DNA of 64,000 nt, taken from assembly GCF_026651875.1 (NCBI RefSeq), contig NZ_CP104067.1, positions 186,001-250,000 on the forward strand, written 5' to 3'. The position numbers were made by a program, and so were the translations under genes. The notes beneath the pieces were generated by a model. The model was not told where the DNA came from. It worked only from the letters and a program-made list of their open reading frames with translations, and did no database searches. This document shows, one piece after another, positions 52,642-61,068 of this stretch. Position 1 is the stretch's first letter. Every line of letters begins with the position of its first letter. The DNA is from Alicyclobacillus fastidiosus. GTDB lineage: Bacteria; Bacillota; Bacilli; Alicyclobacillales; Alicyclobacillaceae.

Positions 52642-53835
52642 GTGAATATAAGTCGAGTTTGTGAGGTCGAGAATGAACAGCAAGCTAAAAGGCATTTCTG
52701 CAGGTTTCTTCTGGTCGGCTCGTTTGCACTGACTGCTCCTGTTGCACACGCGGACTCTCTGTCTTCGGACAATCAAAAACTGCAACAGTTGCAAAGTGAA
52801 ACGTCACAGGTTCAAAGTCAAATCAGTGCGGAACAAAGCAAGGCGACGACGCTAAAAAACGCGATTGCGAGTTATGACAACGCGTTACATACACTAGATG
52901 TCAAAATATCAGCTACGAATGATCAAATGTCGTCCCTTAAAGCACAACAGGACGTCCTCAATCAGCAGCTCGCACAGAATCAGAAGCAGCTCCAACAACA
53001 GCAAGATGAACTCACACAGATGGTCAGAACTGCATACGAGGATGGAAGCGTTTCGTATTTGGGCGTATTGTTCCAGGCGAACAGCTTTTCCGACTTTTTG
53101 TCTCGTCTCTATGATCTGACGCTCATTTCGAATACACAGAATCAAGTTGTGGATTCTGTGAGAACCCTTCGAAAGAGCATCATTCAGAAGCAGGATCAGG
53201 TAAAAGCTTCACAAGCGAAGCTCCAAACCGTACACGACCAATTGGCGGCACTTCAACAGTCTGACCGGGCCATTCAAGCACAACGTCAGGCAGATCTGCA
53301 AAACATTCAATCCAACATCGAGGCTGGTAAAGAGAAACAAGGTACGCTTGAGAGCCAGATTCATCTGACCCAGTCACAAATTCAGGCGATTGAGGCGGAG
53401 ACGCAGGCTGCAGAACAACAGGCAACTCAGCCATCTTACGTCGCGCAACAGACGTCCGATCTCGTTTCCACTAGCTCCAGTTCGATTATCAGCTTTGCCC
53501 AGACCTTCCTAGGTACCCCATACGTATGGGGCGGAACGTCTCCGTCTGGATTCGACTGTTCGGGATTCACGCAATACGTCATGGCTCACGCCGGTGTATC
53601 GATTCCGCGAACCTCTGAGGAACAGTTTGCCACAGGTGTACCTGTCTCAGAAGGCGATTTGCAGCCAGGCGATTTGGTCTTCTTTAGCACATATGCTCCG
53701 GGTGCCTCCCACGTCGGTATCTACATGGGGAATGGCATGATGATAGACGCCGAGGACATGGGCGTCTCTATCGACAGTATCAGTAATTCTTATTGGGGAC
53801 CGAAGTATATCGGAGCCCGGCGGTATATTAAATAA
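52642..53835 (+). CDS. NlpC/P60 peptidoglycan endopeptidase with coiled coil (CwlO/PcsB-like)
   Basis: The protein has a signal region ending APVAHA, a long Gln-rich coiled coil (about residues 40-235) and a C-terminal NlpC/P60 domain with catalytic Cys in SGFDCSGF and His in ASHVGIYMG. It would cut peptide stems in the cell wall during growth, with the coiled coil holding it inactive. The N-terminus is doubtful: the GTG 52642 start gives an acidic, non-signal leader, whereas ATG 52673 in another frame reads MNSKLKGISAG and would join the hydrophobic core after a 1-base shift near 52708. Confidence 0.78.
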   Translation: MNISRVCEVENEQQAKRHFCRFLLVGSFALTAPVAHADSLSSDNQKLQQLQSETSQVQSQISAEQSKATTLKNAIASYDNALHTLDVKISATNDQMSSLKAQQDVLNQQLAQNQKQLQQQQDELTQMVRTAYEDGSVSYLGVLFQANSFSDFLSRLYDLTLISNTQNQVVDSVRTLRKSIIQKQDQVKASQAKLQTVHDQLAALQQSDRAIQAQRQADLQNIQSNIEAGKEKQGTLESQIHLTQSQIQAIEAETQAAEQQATQPSYVAQQTSDLVSTSSSSIISFAQTFLGTPYVWGGTSPSGFDCSGFTQYVMAHAGVSIPRTSEEQFATGVPVSEGDLQPGDLVFFSTYAPGASHVGIYMGNGMMIDAEDMGVSIDSISNSYWGPKYIGARRYIK

Positions 53836-53887
53836 CCGAGTACGTGAGCGGTGCTGCCTTTTGAACATCGCTAGTACAGCGCAAACA

Positions 53888-53933
53888 CGCCAAACGGCGC
53901 CCTTACAGATCTAAGTGAGGGCGCCGTTTGGCG
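53888..53933 (+). terminator. hairpin after the NlpC/P60 gene
   Basis: A perfect 16-bp stem, CGCCAAACGGCGCCCT (53888-53903) with its complement at 53918-53933, starts 53 bases past the stop. No T-run follows. Confidence 0.6.
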
Positions 53934-54119
53934 CGAGTCCCGGAACTTTCCCAATCTCGACAGCGGTTACGCCTCTGACCGCAGCATTCTACCGATAAGG
54001 TCTCGTTGGTGGATGATACTTCTTCCTCTCCATCGTCTTCCCAAAACAGATTTGTGTTTTTTTTACCTGACGATATTGCGTATGATGAGATGAACGAATC
54101 AGTTAGGCGGGTGATGGTC

Positions 54120-54698
54120 ATGTCTATCAACTTTTGTGTAGCGTGCGGACACGCCCTTGTGACGAAGGAGATCGGCGGTGTGCCACGACGAGCTTGCCCG
54201 GTCTGTGACTTTGTTCACTGGGGGAACTATAGCATCGGGGTAGGAGCTTTGGTCGTCCGGGAAAACCGCATTTTACTTGTGCGACGTGCGCAGGACCCGG
54301 GGCGCGGGGTGTGGACGAACCCAGGTGGATACACGGAGCAATTGGAATCTATCCATCATACGGTCGAGCGGGAAGTGTTTGAGGAGACCGGCGTTACGGC
54401 GAAGGTGGACCGAGTCGTGGCGCTAAGGGATCAACCACGACAGGTTCACAATTTATATGTGGCCTTTTCACTTCGCTATGAGCATGGAGAACCCCGCGCG
54501 GACGGGGTCGAGGTGGATGACGTCGGCTTTTTCACAGTCGACGAAATGGAGGGTATGAATGTCGCGGGTTTGACCCGGTGGCTCGTTGAAGTGTCCAGGA
54601 CATCGGATGGACACGGCCTTTCACTCGATCACAGCAAGTACGTCACGTCCGACCAGAATTGGCTGTTTCGCGCGCACTGTGGGACGGCATCCGAGTAA
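54120..54698 (+). CDS. NUDIX hydrolase with N-terminal zinc ribbon
   Basis: The 192-residue protein starts with a zinc ribbon (CVACG and CPVC) and has a perfect NUDIX box, G-x5-E-x7-REVFEETGV, near residue 80. This resembles NADH pyrophosphatase-type or ADP-ribose pyrophosphatase-type enzymes that clean up or recycle nucleotide compounds. ATG 54120 fits the zinc-ribbon start; ATG 54114 and an upstream extension to 54006 are alternatives. The substrate is not certain. Confidence 0.82.
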   Translation: MSINFCVACGHALVTKEIGGVPRRACPVCDFVHWGNYSIGVGALVVRENRILLVRRAQDPGRGVWTNPGGYTEQLESIHHTVEREVFEETGVTAKVDRVVALRDQPRQVHNLYVAFSLRYEHGEPRADGVEVDDVGFFTVDEMEGMNVAGLTRWLVEVSRTSDGHGLSLDHSKYVTSDQNWLFRAHCGTASE

Positions 54699-54849
54699 CG
54701 GCAAGGCCCTACAGCTTCGCCATTGTCAGGGCCAACATCGGGGATTTGGGTCAGCGCGCTGGCCTCCTCTCCGTTACACACGAGCGCCGTCAGGCCGGAT
54801 ATCGAATCGACGTGTTGCAGCAGCGCAGCGCTCATCTACCGTATCCTCT

Positions 54850-55983
54850 CTAGTTGGACTGCGTGGTCGGGTCGATGACGATGGCCGTCTGTTGTTCGTG
54901 CGTCTGGTCAAACGTCGACATCGGCACGTCAAACCATTCGTCCTGTGCCGATCCCCACGTCGTATCCACGGTGATCCACTGTCCAACATTTGGGAGATAT
55001 ACCTCGTTCCAAGCGTGACTCCCGTAGTCTCCGCCGGTCCCAGCGACGCCTTCGTCGATTTGGACTTTGAGACCCGCCGCATGTGCCAAATCTGCGTAGA
55101 GTAGGGCGTAGTCCGCGCACACCCCTTTACCCGTCTCGAGCGTCTGCAAGGGCGACTGCTGATCCCATTTGCCGTGGTAGACATAGTCGTCGTACTTTTT
55201 CCAATCGTACGTCACGTGGTGAATTTCCCACTCGTAGAGCGCTTTAGCCTTCTGTTTCGGATCCGTCATGCCCTTGGTCAATTGCAGTGCCAAGCTGGAA
55301 ATTTGCTTGGGAACCAAGAGTACGCCGGTTTCCTCTCCACTGGGTCCCGTCGGCACCGCAAACATGCTGATGTTCTTCGCGAGCGGCTGCAACGCGCCTT
55401 GGGACAGGACCGGCAGGGCCTTTGCCACGAGCGGCTTGAGCCAGGGTTCGTAAATCTGCTTACTGAGTGTTTTGTATGGCGTGGATGCGGCCGCTTGTTT
55501 CGCCAACGGCGGTATGGAGAGGTACTGCAGGGCGATGAAGACGAGGGCGCCGATGACGGCCGACCGGACGACGCCCATCAGCCCGCCGACAATTCCGCCG
55601 AGCAGGCGGCTCTCCTGGAGCGGACGCGGCATCCAACTGGGGACCAGTTGAACGAACAACGAGACGATATTTCGAAAAATCCCGGCCAGGACGAGGTAAC
55701 AAACGCCAAACGCAACCCACTTTCCGACGCTCGGATGCTCTTGCCAAGCAATCAGGACTTGGGCGAGCCACTTTGGTGAGTTCGCAACCGACTGCTTCAG
55801 GACATACTGGCTGATGGCATGGCTCAGCCACCAACCGGCAGCGATGGCGACGACGCCCGTGGCGATGGAGATGACTTGCCAAATGACGAACCGACTTTCG
55901 CGCCCAAAGCCACGGCTCGCGCCCGCGAGAACAGAGCCGACGACAATGGCCACGAGTATGATGGTGACCCAGTTGTAGGTCAT
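54850..55983 (-). CDS. CvpA-like membrane protein fused to a transglutaminase domain
   Basis: The 377-residue protein begins with about four membrane helices of CvpA type (WVTIILVAIVVGSVLAGASRGFGRE, LLGGIVGGLMGVVRSAVIGALVF). A C-terminal transglutaminase-like domain carries the triad Cys (GKGVCADYALLYADLAHAAG), His (GSHAWNEVYL) and Asp (WITVDTTWG). The active domain should face the outside of the membrane and may cut or cross-link proteins. ATG 55983 follows GAGGAG at 11 bases. It is downstream of the S53 peptidase and separated from it by a terminator. Confidence 0.78.
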   Translation of the reverse strand: MTYNWVTIILVAIVVGSVLAGASRGFGRESRFVIWQVISIATGVVAIAAGWWLSHAISQYVLKQSVANSPKWLAQVLIAWQEHPSVGKWVAFGVCYLVLAGIFRNIVSLFVQLVPSWMPRPLQESRLLGGIVGGLMGVVRSAVIGALVFIALQYLSIPPLAKQAAASTPYKTLSKQIYEPWLKPLVAKALPVLSQGALQPLAKNISMFAVPTGPSGEETGVLLVPKQISSLALQLTKGMTDPKQKAKALYEWEIHHVTYDWKKYDDYVYHGKWDQQSPLQTLETGKGVCADYALLYADLAHAAGLKVQIDEGVAGTGGDYGSHAWNEVYLPNVGQWITVDTTWGSAQDEWFDVPMSTFDQTHEQQTAIVIDPTTQSN

Positions 55984-56077
55984 AATTGCGCACACTCCTC
56001 GTTGATGTGAACGGGTCGCACGGTGGCGAGACACCCGTGCCTTTGAACACGTATAAGCACAGTCTAGCACAGCAAAA

Positions 56078-56101
56078 AAGCGTCGCCACTGGGCGACGCT
56101 T
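56078..56101 (-). terminator. intrinsic terminator of the S53 peptidase gene
   Basis: On the minus strand AAGCGTCGCC and GGCGACGCTT form a 10-bp stem with a 4-base loop, followed by TTTT (complement of the A-run at 56074-56079). It lies 19 bases past the stop. Confidence 0.8.
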
Positions 56102-56119
56102 CCGTGGTAAGGACAACCA

Positions 56120-57667
56120 TCATTCGTAGGTGCGGCCTTCATACACCACGAACCCGATTGGGTGATGGACGAAGTGAATCACCGGGTCACCAGGATTCCC
56201 AACACTCGGGTAGGTGTCATTTTGTGGAATGTACTCGCCTTGTAACTCGATGGAGTGCCCTGCCTGTAGGCCCGGAATCGGACCTTGTAATCCCTCGTCG
56301 TCCCCGTACCGAATGGCGACGAACGCATAACCTTTCACGATGCTCGGATCTGCACCGCGGATGGCGAGGACGTGGACGTCGCGCAGCAGGAGGCGATGAT
56401 GGTGGACACCGCGAACATCTTCATCCGCTTCAACCGTTTGAATGGTGGCCAGGACGCGAACGATTGGATACTGCGATCTCGGCTTTGGCAACACAATTGG
56501 GCCACTTCCGACAGGGGGCGGGCTCTGTGGTTGTGGCCCGGGCGCAGCGACGTCGACCTCTGCCAACTGTTCGATAAACGCCGCTGCGTCGATTGACCCA
56601 AAGCCGGTGCACGCGTCCCAACCGGGAACCGCTTGATATCCGATTACGCCGTTGAACGAGTTGTTGCCCACGGTGATGTCCCGGTACGGCAGGGTGGCGG
56701 CGTAGGTGTACAACAGGGAGGTGAGATTCTGAATGGGGGGCCTTCCGAGTTGTGCCCGCCGCTCGTTGAGGAGGGCCACGATACCCGCGAATACGGGGCA
56801 GGATACAGACGTGCCGCCGACGATGGCCGGTTGCCCTTGGAAGATAATTTGATAGCCTGTGGCCGGATCTGCGTTCAGTGACACGTCTGGAAGCCCTCTG
56901 CCGGACCCGTTTAACGAGGTTTGGTAACTCGGTTTTTGAAAGATGTCACTGAAACCGCCGCCTGTGGCACCACCATTTTGGGGGCCGTAATAGGTCCAGG
57001 CGGATTCCGAACCGTCCGGATTCAAATGTGTCCCGCCCACGGCGACTGCGCTCGGCACGGAGGCAGGTGCGTCGGCATGGCGCTCAGGCACGCCACGCGT
57101 ATCGTGCATGCCGTAAGCACCTTGGTCCCCTGACGAGATGCAGACCGTGACGCCTTTTTGATCGAGTTGAGTGAGCAATTCGGAGATCTGCAGGAGCGAG
57201 TCTTGGTCAAACGATGCCTCTGCGTCTCCGTAAGATATGGACAGCACGGAAGGCTGGTAGGTTGTGTCGTTCAACACGTATCGCAGCGTTGCAATGACCG
57301 CCTCGGCGAACGTCGCAAACGTCTCTCCGGCGTTTGCTTCGTACACGATCAACTCCGCCTGTGGGGCGATGGCCCCGGCCCATTGCAAATCGAGTGAAGC
57401 CTCTTCGTCGTCCGGACTGGTTCCCCCGTCGTTGCGCGTGCCGTCGACGGAGACGAAGGTCACGTTTGACACCGCAATGCCGTGCAGACCCCAGAACTGC
57501 CGCGCGTCGCTCTCGCTGTAACCGTTGGAAAACTCGAGAATGCCAATTGCTTGTCCGCTGCCGGTCAAGTATTCCGGGACGTTGTACAATCGGCGAATGT
57601 CCTGAGGAAAATACCCTTGTCCCTGATTGACTTCTGTCGCGGTTGAGAATAGGATTTTCCGTTTCAT
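56120..57667 (-). CDS. S53 (sedolisin/kumamolisin-type) peptidase without prosegment
   Basis: The 515-residue protein begins almost directly with the catalytic domain (YFPQDIRRLYNVPEYLTG). The S53 active site is complete: Glu89 and Asp93 in EEASLDLQW, Asp181 in SSGDQGA and Ser287 in GGTSVSC, with a calcium-site motif GWDACTGFGSID. The signal peptide and the prosegment of about 190 residues found in kumamolisin are missing. A Pro-rich linker leads to a C-terminal region (about residues 400-515) with GVHHHRLLL and PVIHFVHHP, resembling DUF3465. ATG 57667 lies 9 bases after AAGGAAGGG. Confidence 0.83.
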   Translation of the reverse strand: MKRKILFSTATEVNQGQGYFPQDIRRLYNVPEYLTGSGQAIGILEFSNGYSESDARQFWGLHGIAVSNVTFVSVDGTRNDGGTSPDDEEASLDLQWAGAIAPQAELIVYEANAGETFATFAEAVIATLRYVLNDTTYQPSVLSISYGDAEASFDQDSLLQISELLTQLDQKGVTVCISSGDQGAYGMHDTRGVPERHADAPASVPSAVAVGGTHLNPDGSESAWTYYGPQNGGATGGGFSDIFQKPSYQTSLNGSGRGLPDVSLNADPATGYQIIFQGQPAIVGGTSVSCPVFAGIVALLNERRAQLGRPPIQNLTSLLYTYAATLPYRDITVGNNSFNGVIGYQAVPGWDACTGFGSIDAAAFIEQLAEVDVAAPGPQPQSPPPVGSGPIVLPKPRSQYPIVRVLATIQTVEADEDVRGVHHHRLLLRDVHVLAIRGADPSIVKGYAFVAIRYGDDEGLQGPIPGLQAGHSIELQGEYIPQNDTYPSVGNPGDPVIHFVHHPIGFVVYEGRTYE

Positions 57668-57825
57668 GTGCACAGCCCTTCCTTTCAGCCTGGAGTCAAG
57701 GTGTGTTCCAATAAGTTATTCGCTTCCAGGAATGCCTGTCCTGTCCGTTGGATCGGAAGACAATATTCATCATATGCACAGCTTTGCGAAACGTTCCAAT
57801 CGTCATCTCCACGCGGAATCTGCGC

Positions 57826-57831
57826 TATAAT
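57826..57831 (+). promoter_or_regulatory. -10 element upstream of the aminopeptidase gene
   Basis: TATAAT lies 72 bases before ATG 57903 in the gap between divergent peptidase genes. No good -35 hexamer stands at 16-18 bases upstream, so the promoter is weak or needs an activator. Confidence 0.35.
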
Positions 57832-57902
57832 GTCCGTGGAGTGAATATTTTGATAATGTTTGCGGCAGCGCGTCCGCGGACGGACAGGGAGCGTGTGAGC
57901 GC

Positions 57903-59264
57903 ATGGCGACACCAATCCGCACCGGCAATACAGCCATCTCCATCGCCCAAATTCAGCGATATGCAGCCGATTTCCACAGTTCTCCCGCCAACAGGGTGAG
58001 GATGAACGCGGTCACGAAAAGCGGCATCCAGAGCGTGGCTACAGATAGGGACGCAGTGGCTCGGATGCAGTACACGTTTTCCGAAGAAATCGACACGGGT
58101 CCAGTGACCAATCAGAAACAGAGCGGCCGATGTTGGCTGTTTGCCGGGTTAAATACCATTCGTCAGGATATCGCGACCGGCAAGCACATGGCACCGTTTG
58201 AACTCTCACAGTCCTATCAAATGTTTTGGGATAAGTTCGAAAAAGCGAATTACTTTTTGGAGCGCATCCTCGATACCCTCGATGAGGACACCGATAGCCG
58301 TATCGTCCAGTGGTTGCTTCAGGCACCTCTGCAAGACGGCGGTCAGTGGGACATGTTTGTCAACCTTGTGGAAAAATACGGTGTCGTCCCTCAGTGCGTG
58401 ATGGCCGAGAGCTACCACAGCAGCAAGTCCGCCGTGATGAACAGGCTGTTGACGAGTAAGCTGCGCAAAGAGGCGAGCGACTATCGCGCCTGCTATCGCC
58501 AGGGTACTTCGGTCGCGGATTTGCGCGACAAAAAGCAGTTGTTCCTCGGCGAGTTTTACCGCTTGCTCTGCTACTTCCTCGGCACGCCACCCACGACGTT
58601 TGACTTTGAATACCGCGATAAAGACAATGTGTTTCATCGAGACACGGGGCTCACACCTCAGACTTTCTTCGAAAAATACGCTCGCGTGGACCTGAAAGAT
58701 TACGTGAGCATTATTCATGCACCTACTTCGGATAAACCGTACGACAGGACCTATACCGTAAAGTATCTAGGCAACGTCGAGGGCGGGAACGACGTCGTGT
58801 ACTTGAACGTCGACATCGACACCGTCAAGCGGTTGGCCCTCGCGCAGCTTCAGGACGGGGAATCGGTGTGGTTTGGCTGCGACGTCGGAAAGCGCTCAGA
58901 CAGTGAATCGGGGATTATGGACGCGCGTCTGTTCGACTACGAGGGAGCGCTCGATACGTCGTTTGCGATGACGAAGGCAGAGCGTTTGGACTATGGGGAG
59001 AGCGTGATGACGCACGCGATGGTCTTTACAGGTGCGAACGTCATCGACGGGAAAGTAAACCGCTGGAAGGTGCAAAACAGTTGGGGCAAGGACGCTGGTA
59101 AGGACGGATTTTTCGTCATGAGTGACGCATGGTTCGACGACTACATGTATCAGATTGTGGTCAACAAAAAACATTTGAGCGAGGCCAACCTCAGTGCGCT
59201 GGCGCAAACACCGATTGAGTTGAGCCCGTGGGACCCAATGGGTTCCCTCGCCATGATGCGTTAA
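57903..59264 (+). CDS. pepC: C1-family aminopeptidase (PepC/bleomycin hydrolase)
   Basis: The 453-residue cytoplasmic cysteine aminopeptidase has the papain-like triad: Cys77 in QSGRCWLFAGLN, His in MTHAMVFTG and Asn in VQNSWG. Length and SQSYQMFWDKFEKANYFLE are typical of PepC, which forms a hexameric barrel and trims peptides from the N-terminus. A terminator follows. It is divergent from the S53 peptidase gene. Confidence 0.92.
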   Translation: MATPIRTGNTAISIAQIQRYAADFHSSPANRVRMNAVTKSGIQSVATDRDAVARMQYTFSEEIDTGPVTNQKQSGRCWLFAGLNTIRQDIATGKHMAPFELSQSYQMFWDKFEKANYFLERILDTLDEDTDSRIVQWLLQAPLQDGGQWDMFVNLVEKYGVVPQCVMAESYHSSKSAVMNRLLTSKLRKEASDYRACYRQGTSVADLRDKKQLFLGEFYRLLCYFLGTPPTTFDFEYRDKDNVFHRDTGLTPQTFFEKYARVDLKDYVSIIHAPTSDKPYDRTYTVKYLGNVEGGNDVVYLNVDIDTVKRLALAQLQDGESVWFGCDVGKRSDSESGIMDARLFDYEGALDTSFAMTKAERLDYGESVMTHAMVFTGANVIDGKVNRWKVQNSWGKDAGKDGFFVMSDAWFDDYMYQIVVNKKHLSEANLSALAQTPIELSPWDPMGSLAMMR

Positions 59265-59291
59265 CCAGTTGTAACGCCGTATGTAGACCAC

Positions 59292-59323
59292 ACTGCCGCG
59301 CGGGCGTGTCCTAGCGCGGCAGT
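59292..59323 (+). terminator. terminator after pepC
   Basis: ACTGCCGCGC (59292-59301) pairs with GCGCGGCAGT (59314-59323), followed by TTCACTAT. It starts 27 bases past the stop. Confidence 0.7.
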
Positions 59324-59360
59324 TTCACTATACTTAGGGCGACGAGGAGGCGTTTTTCAA

Positions 59361-59546
59361 ATGAACATAGACGTATTTCACGACATCGTCTGCCCGTGGT
59401 GTAGAATCGGGCAGGCACTCTCCTGCAGGCGATCGAACGGTGGAGCGGGGAATCGGTGAACGTTCCCTACGCCACTGGAAGTATTTGTACAGGTAATGGA
59501 ACAGATCTCAGCGGTGAACGTGCTAGAATAGATTTACTAGCACAAT
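59361..59546 (+). pseudogene. remnant of a DsbA-family (FrnE-like) oxidoreductase gene
   Basis: ATG 59361, 10 bases after GAGGAGG, reads MNIDVFHDIVCPWCRIGQAL, the start of FrnE/DsbA-type thioredoxin-fold proteins with a CPWC active site. After about 59420 the match continues in another frame as LQAIERWSGESVNV, so a frameshift has occurred. Within another 20 codons the similarity ends; normal members have about 210 residues. The gene is therefore truncated and dead. Confidence 0.65.
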
Positions 59547-59611
59547 GAGCAATCGGTGCGAATTGAACAGGCCGTTCGGTGCGCTTCGTACGACCTGTAA
59601 AGGGTGATTTC

Positions 59612-60193
59612 GTGGCAAAGTTGTACTATCGATTTGGACAGATGAACGCAAGTAAGTCAATTCAATTGCTGACGGTCGCACATAATTATGAAGAGCAGGG
59701 GAAGAAGGTCACCTTGTTCACGCCCGCTATCGATGCTCGGTTCGGACGCGGTCAGATTTCGTCCCGGGTAGGCATCGCAAAAGATGCGATTGAAGTGGAT
59801 GACGACACGAATCTCTTTGAACAAGTAAAAGAGGCATATCCGGATTGCGTCCTAGTGGACGAGGTTCAGTTCCTTCGGGCGTATCACATTCAACAGCTCG
59901 CGAGAGTGGTGGATGAGTTAAATATTCCAGCCATCATGTACGGTTTACTCAAGGACTATCGAAATGAGTTTTTTGAAGGAAGTCGCGCGGCGGTGTTGTG
60001 GGCGGATCAAATCGAGGAGATCAAGACCATTTGTGCCCACCCGGATTGCAATCGGAAGGCCACGATGATCCTAAAGATCAAGGATGGCGTTCCAGTCTAC
60101 GCCGGTGAACAGATTGAAGTCGGCGGGAACGACTTGTATCGGTCGGTCTGTCGCCGCCATTATTTCCACCCCGATGTTGGGAGACTGTTTTAA
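59612..60193 (+). CDS. tdk: thymidine kinase
   Basis: The 193-residue enzyme phosphorylates thymidine for salvage. It has the P-loop GQMNASKS (residues 9-16), the conserved VDEVQFL that holds the catalytic Glu, the lasso region GLLKDYRNEFFEGSRA and a zinc-binding set CAHPDC ... CRRH. GTG 59612 follows AAAGGGTGA; the frame extends 11 codons upstream. It is a single gene with an unusual RNA-like locus behind it. Confidence 0.92.
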   Translation: MAKLYYRFGQMNASKSIQLLTVAHNYEEQGKKVTLFTPAIDARFGRGQISSRVGIAKDAIEVDDDTNLFEQVKEAYPDCVLVDEVQFLRAYHIQQLARVVDELNIPAIMYGLLKDYRNEFFEGSRAAVLWADQIEEIKTICAHPDCNRKATMILKIKDGVPVYAGEQIEVGGNDLYRSVCRRHYFHPDVGRLF

Positions 60194-60248
60194 CGGGCGA
60201 GTCAGACTGTACTTTCGCTCAGATATCTATTGCTCGGATTTCTTGTGG

Positions 60249-60277
60249 TTGCGAAAACGCGGCACATATGATATAAT
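60249..60277 (+). promoter_or_regulatory. promoter of the candidate small RNA
   Basis: TTGCGA (60249-60254) and a perfect TATAAT (60272-60277) are separated by 17 bases. Transcription would begin near 60284, with no open reading frame downstream on this strand before the hairpin at 60454. Confidence 0.7.
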
Positions 60278-60283
60278 GTATGG

Positions 60284-60483
60284 CTGACAGGTAGGAAACC
60301 CATTTGGTTAAGAAATATGTTCACCCTGACATAGAGGAAAATCGGTTGTTTCTAAATAGATATTGATTCACAACAGGCGCGGTCTTCGGAGCCGCATGGT
60401 TGCCTGAGAGGTAGGGCTGGCAACGTATCGTTATCGTAGTACCTGTTTATTACGGCGGTCGATGAATTCATCGACCGCCTTTC
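60284..60483 (+). ncRNA. candidate structured small RNA of unknown family
   Basis: About 200 bases between a good promoter and a terminator contain several helices. ACAGGTA (60287-60293) can pair with TACCTGT (60440-60446) to close the whole structure. Inside are AACC/GGTT near 60297-60309, GTTGT/ACAAC (60345-60374), a GCGGTC-TTCG-GAGCCGC hairpin with a UUCG tetraloop (60379-60395), and GTTGCC/GGCAAC (60409-60424 region). No protein frame is convincing. It looks like a multi-helix RNA closed by a basal stem, as in riboswitches, but no gene follows on the same strand. I could not match it to a known class. Confidence 0.5.
60454..60483. terminator. terminator of the candidate small RNA
   Basis: A perfect 26-base palindrome, GGCGGTCGATGAA plus its complement (60454-60479), is followed by TTTCC. 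It also lies 16 bases past the stop of the minus-strand DUF4406 gene, so it may serve both. Confidence 0.75.
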
Positions 60484-60498
60484 CATTTTATGAGCAAT

Positions 60499-60858
60499 CT
60501 AAAGGTTTAGAGATAACTGTTGTACCCTGCTATCCAGTCGAGTGGATGGATGGCTCTCCACGCTTAACACGTGTGCCAAGTCATACACTGGGATTCCGAT
60601 TTGCTCCGCTACGTACACTTCCAGTGAAGCCCCTCGCGACTGGCGCCACCCTTCCAATGTCACGACACAGTCCGCCTTCATCATCAAGGCCAGGTCATGC
60701 CGCATGTAATCTGACCAACTCGCCCCTGTGATCTCCTGTTCGGCAGGGTTGGTCACCGTGTAGCCAATCGCGCGGAGCAGGTAAGCGGCATTGTGAAAGG
60801 CAGGGCGATTGAAGTCGGGATGGCCTGACATCGGGCCGGATAAATATATATGTACCAA
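60499..60858 (-). CDS. DUF4406 family protein (nucleoside 2-deoxyribosyltransferase-like)
   Basis: The 119-residue protein has the DUF4406 layout: IYLSGPMSGHPDFNRPAFHNAA at the start, NPAEQ, WSDYMRHDLALMMKADCVVTLEGW and SRGASLEVYVAEQIGIPV. The family has the deoxyribosyltransferase fold and is common in phages and Firmicutes; the substrate is unknown. It starts at TTG 60858, 7 bases after GGAGGG. Its place beside thymidine kinase may reflect a nucleotide-salvage link. Confidence 0.8.
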   Translation of the reverse strand: MVHIYLSGPMSGHPDFNRPAFHNAAYLLRAIGYTVTNPAEQEITGASWSDYMRHDLALMMKADCVVTLEGWRQSRGASLEVYVAEQIGIPVYDLAHVLSVESHPSTRLDSRVQQLSLNL

Positions 60859-61068
60859 AGTGATACCCTCCGTTACGAGATGTTTAGCTCCAATCTAAAG
60901 AACGTATGTTCGCATGTCAAGCTTCACCGGATTGGCCTTTGCAGATGTTTCCGCTTGCATATTGTGGTGAAGTCGGTATAATAGCAAAGGTTTGATTCCG
61001 AACATTACATTCGAAAATGAAATAAACGTTCGGGTCTTACCGATGATGCGTGATATGGAGGAAGGAAC

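Noticed and set aside
60284..60483. Assignment of the small RNA to 6S RNA
   Set aside because: A CCCTGA motif and a basal stem are present, but the inner part folds into separate hairpins and not into one long rod with a central bubble.
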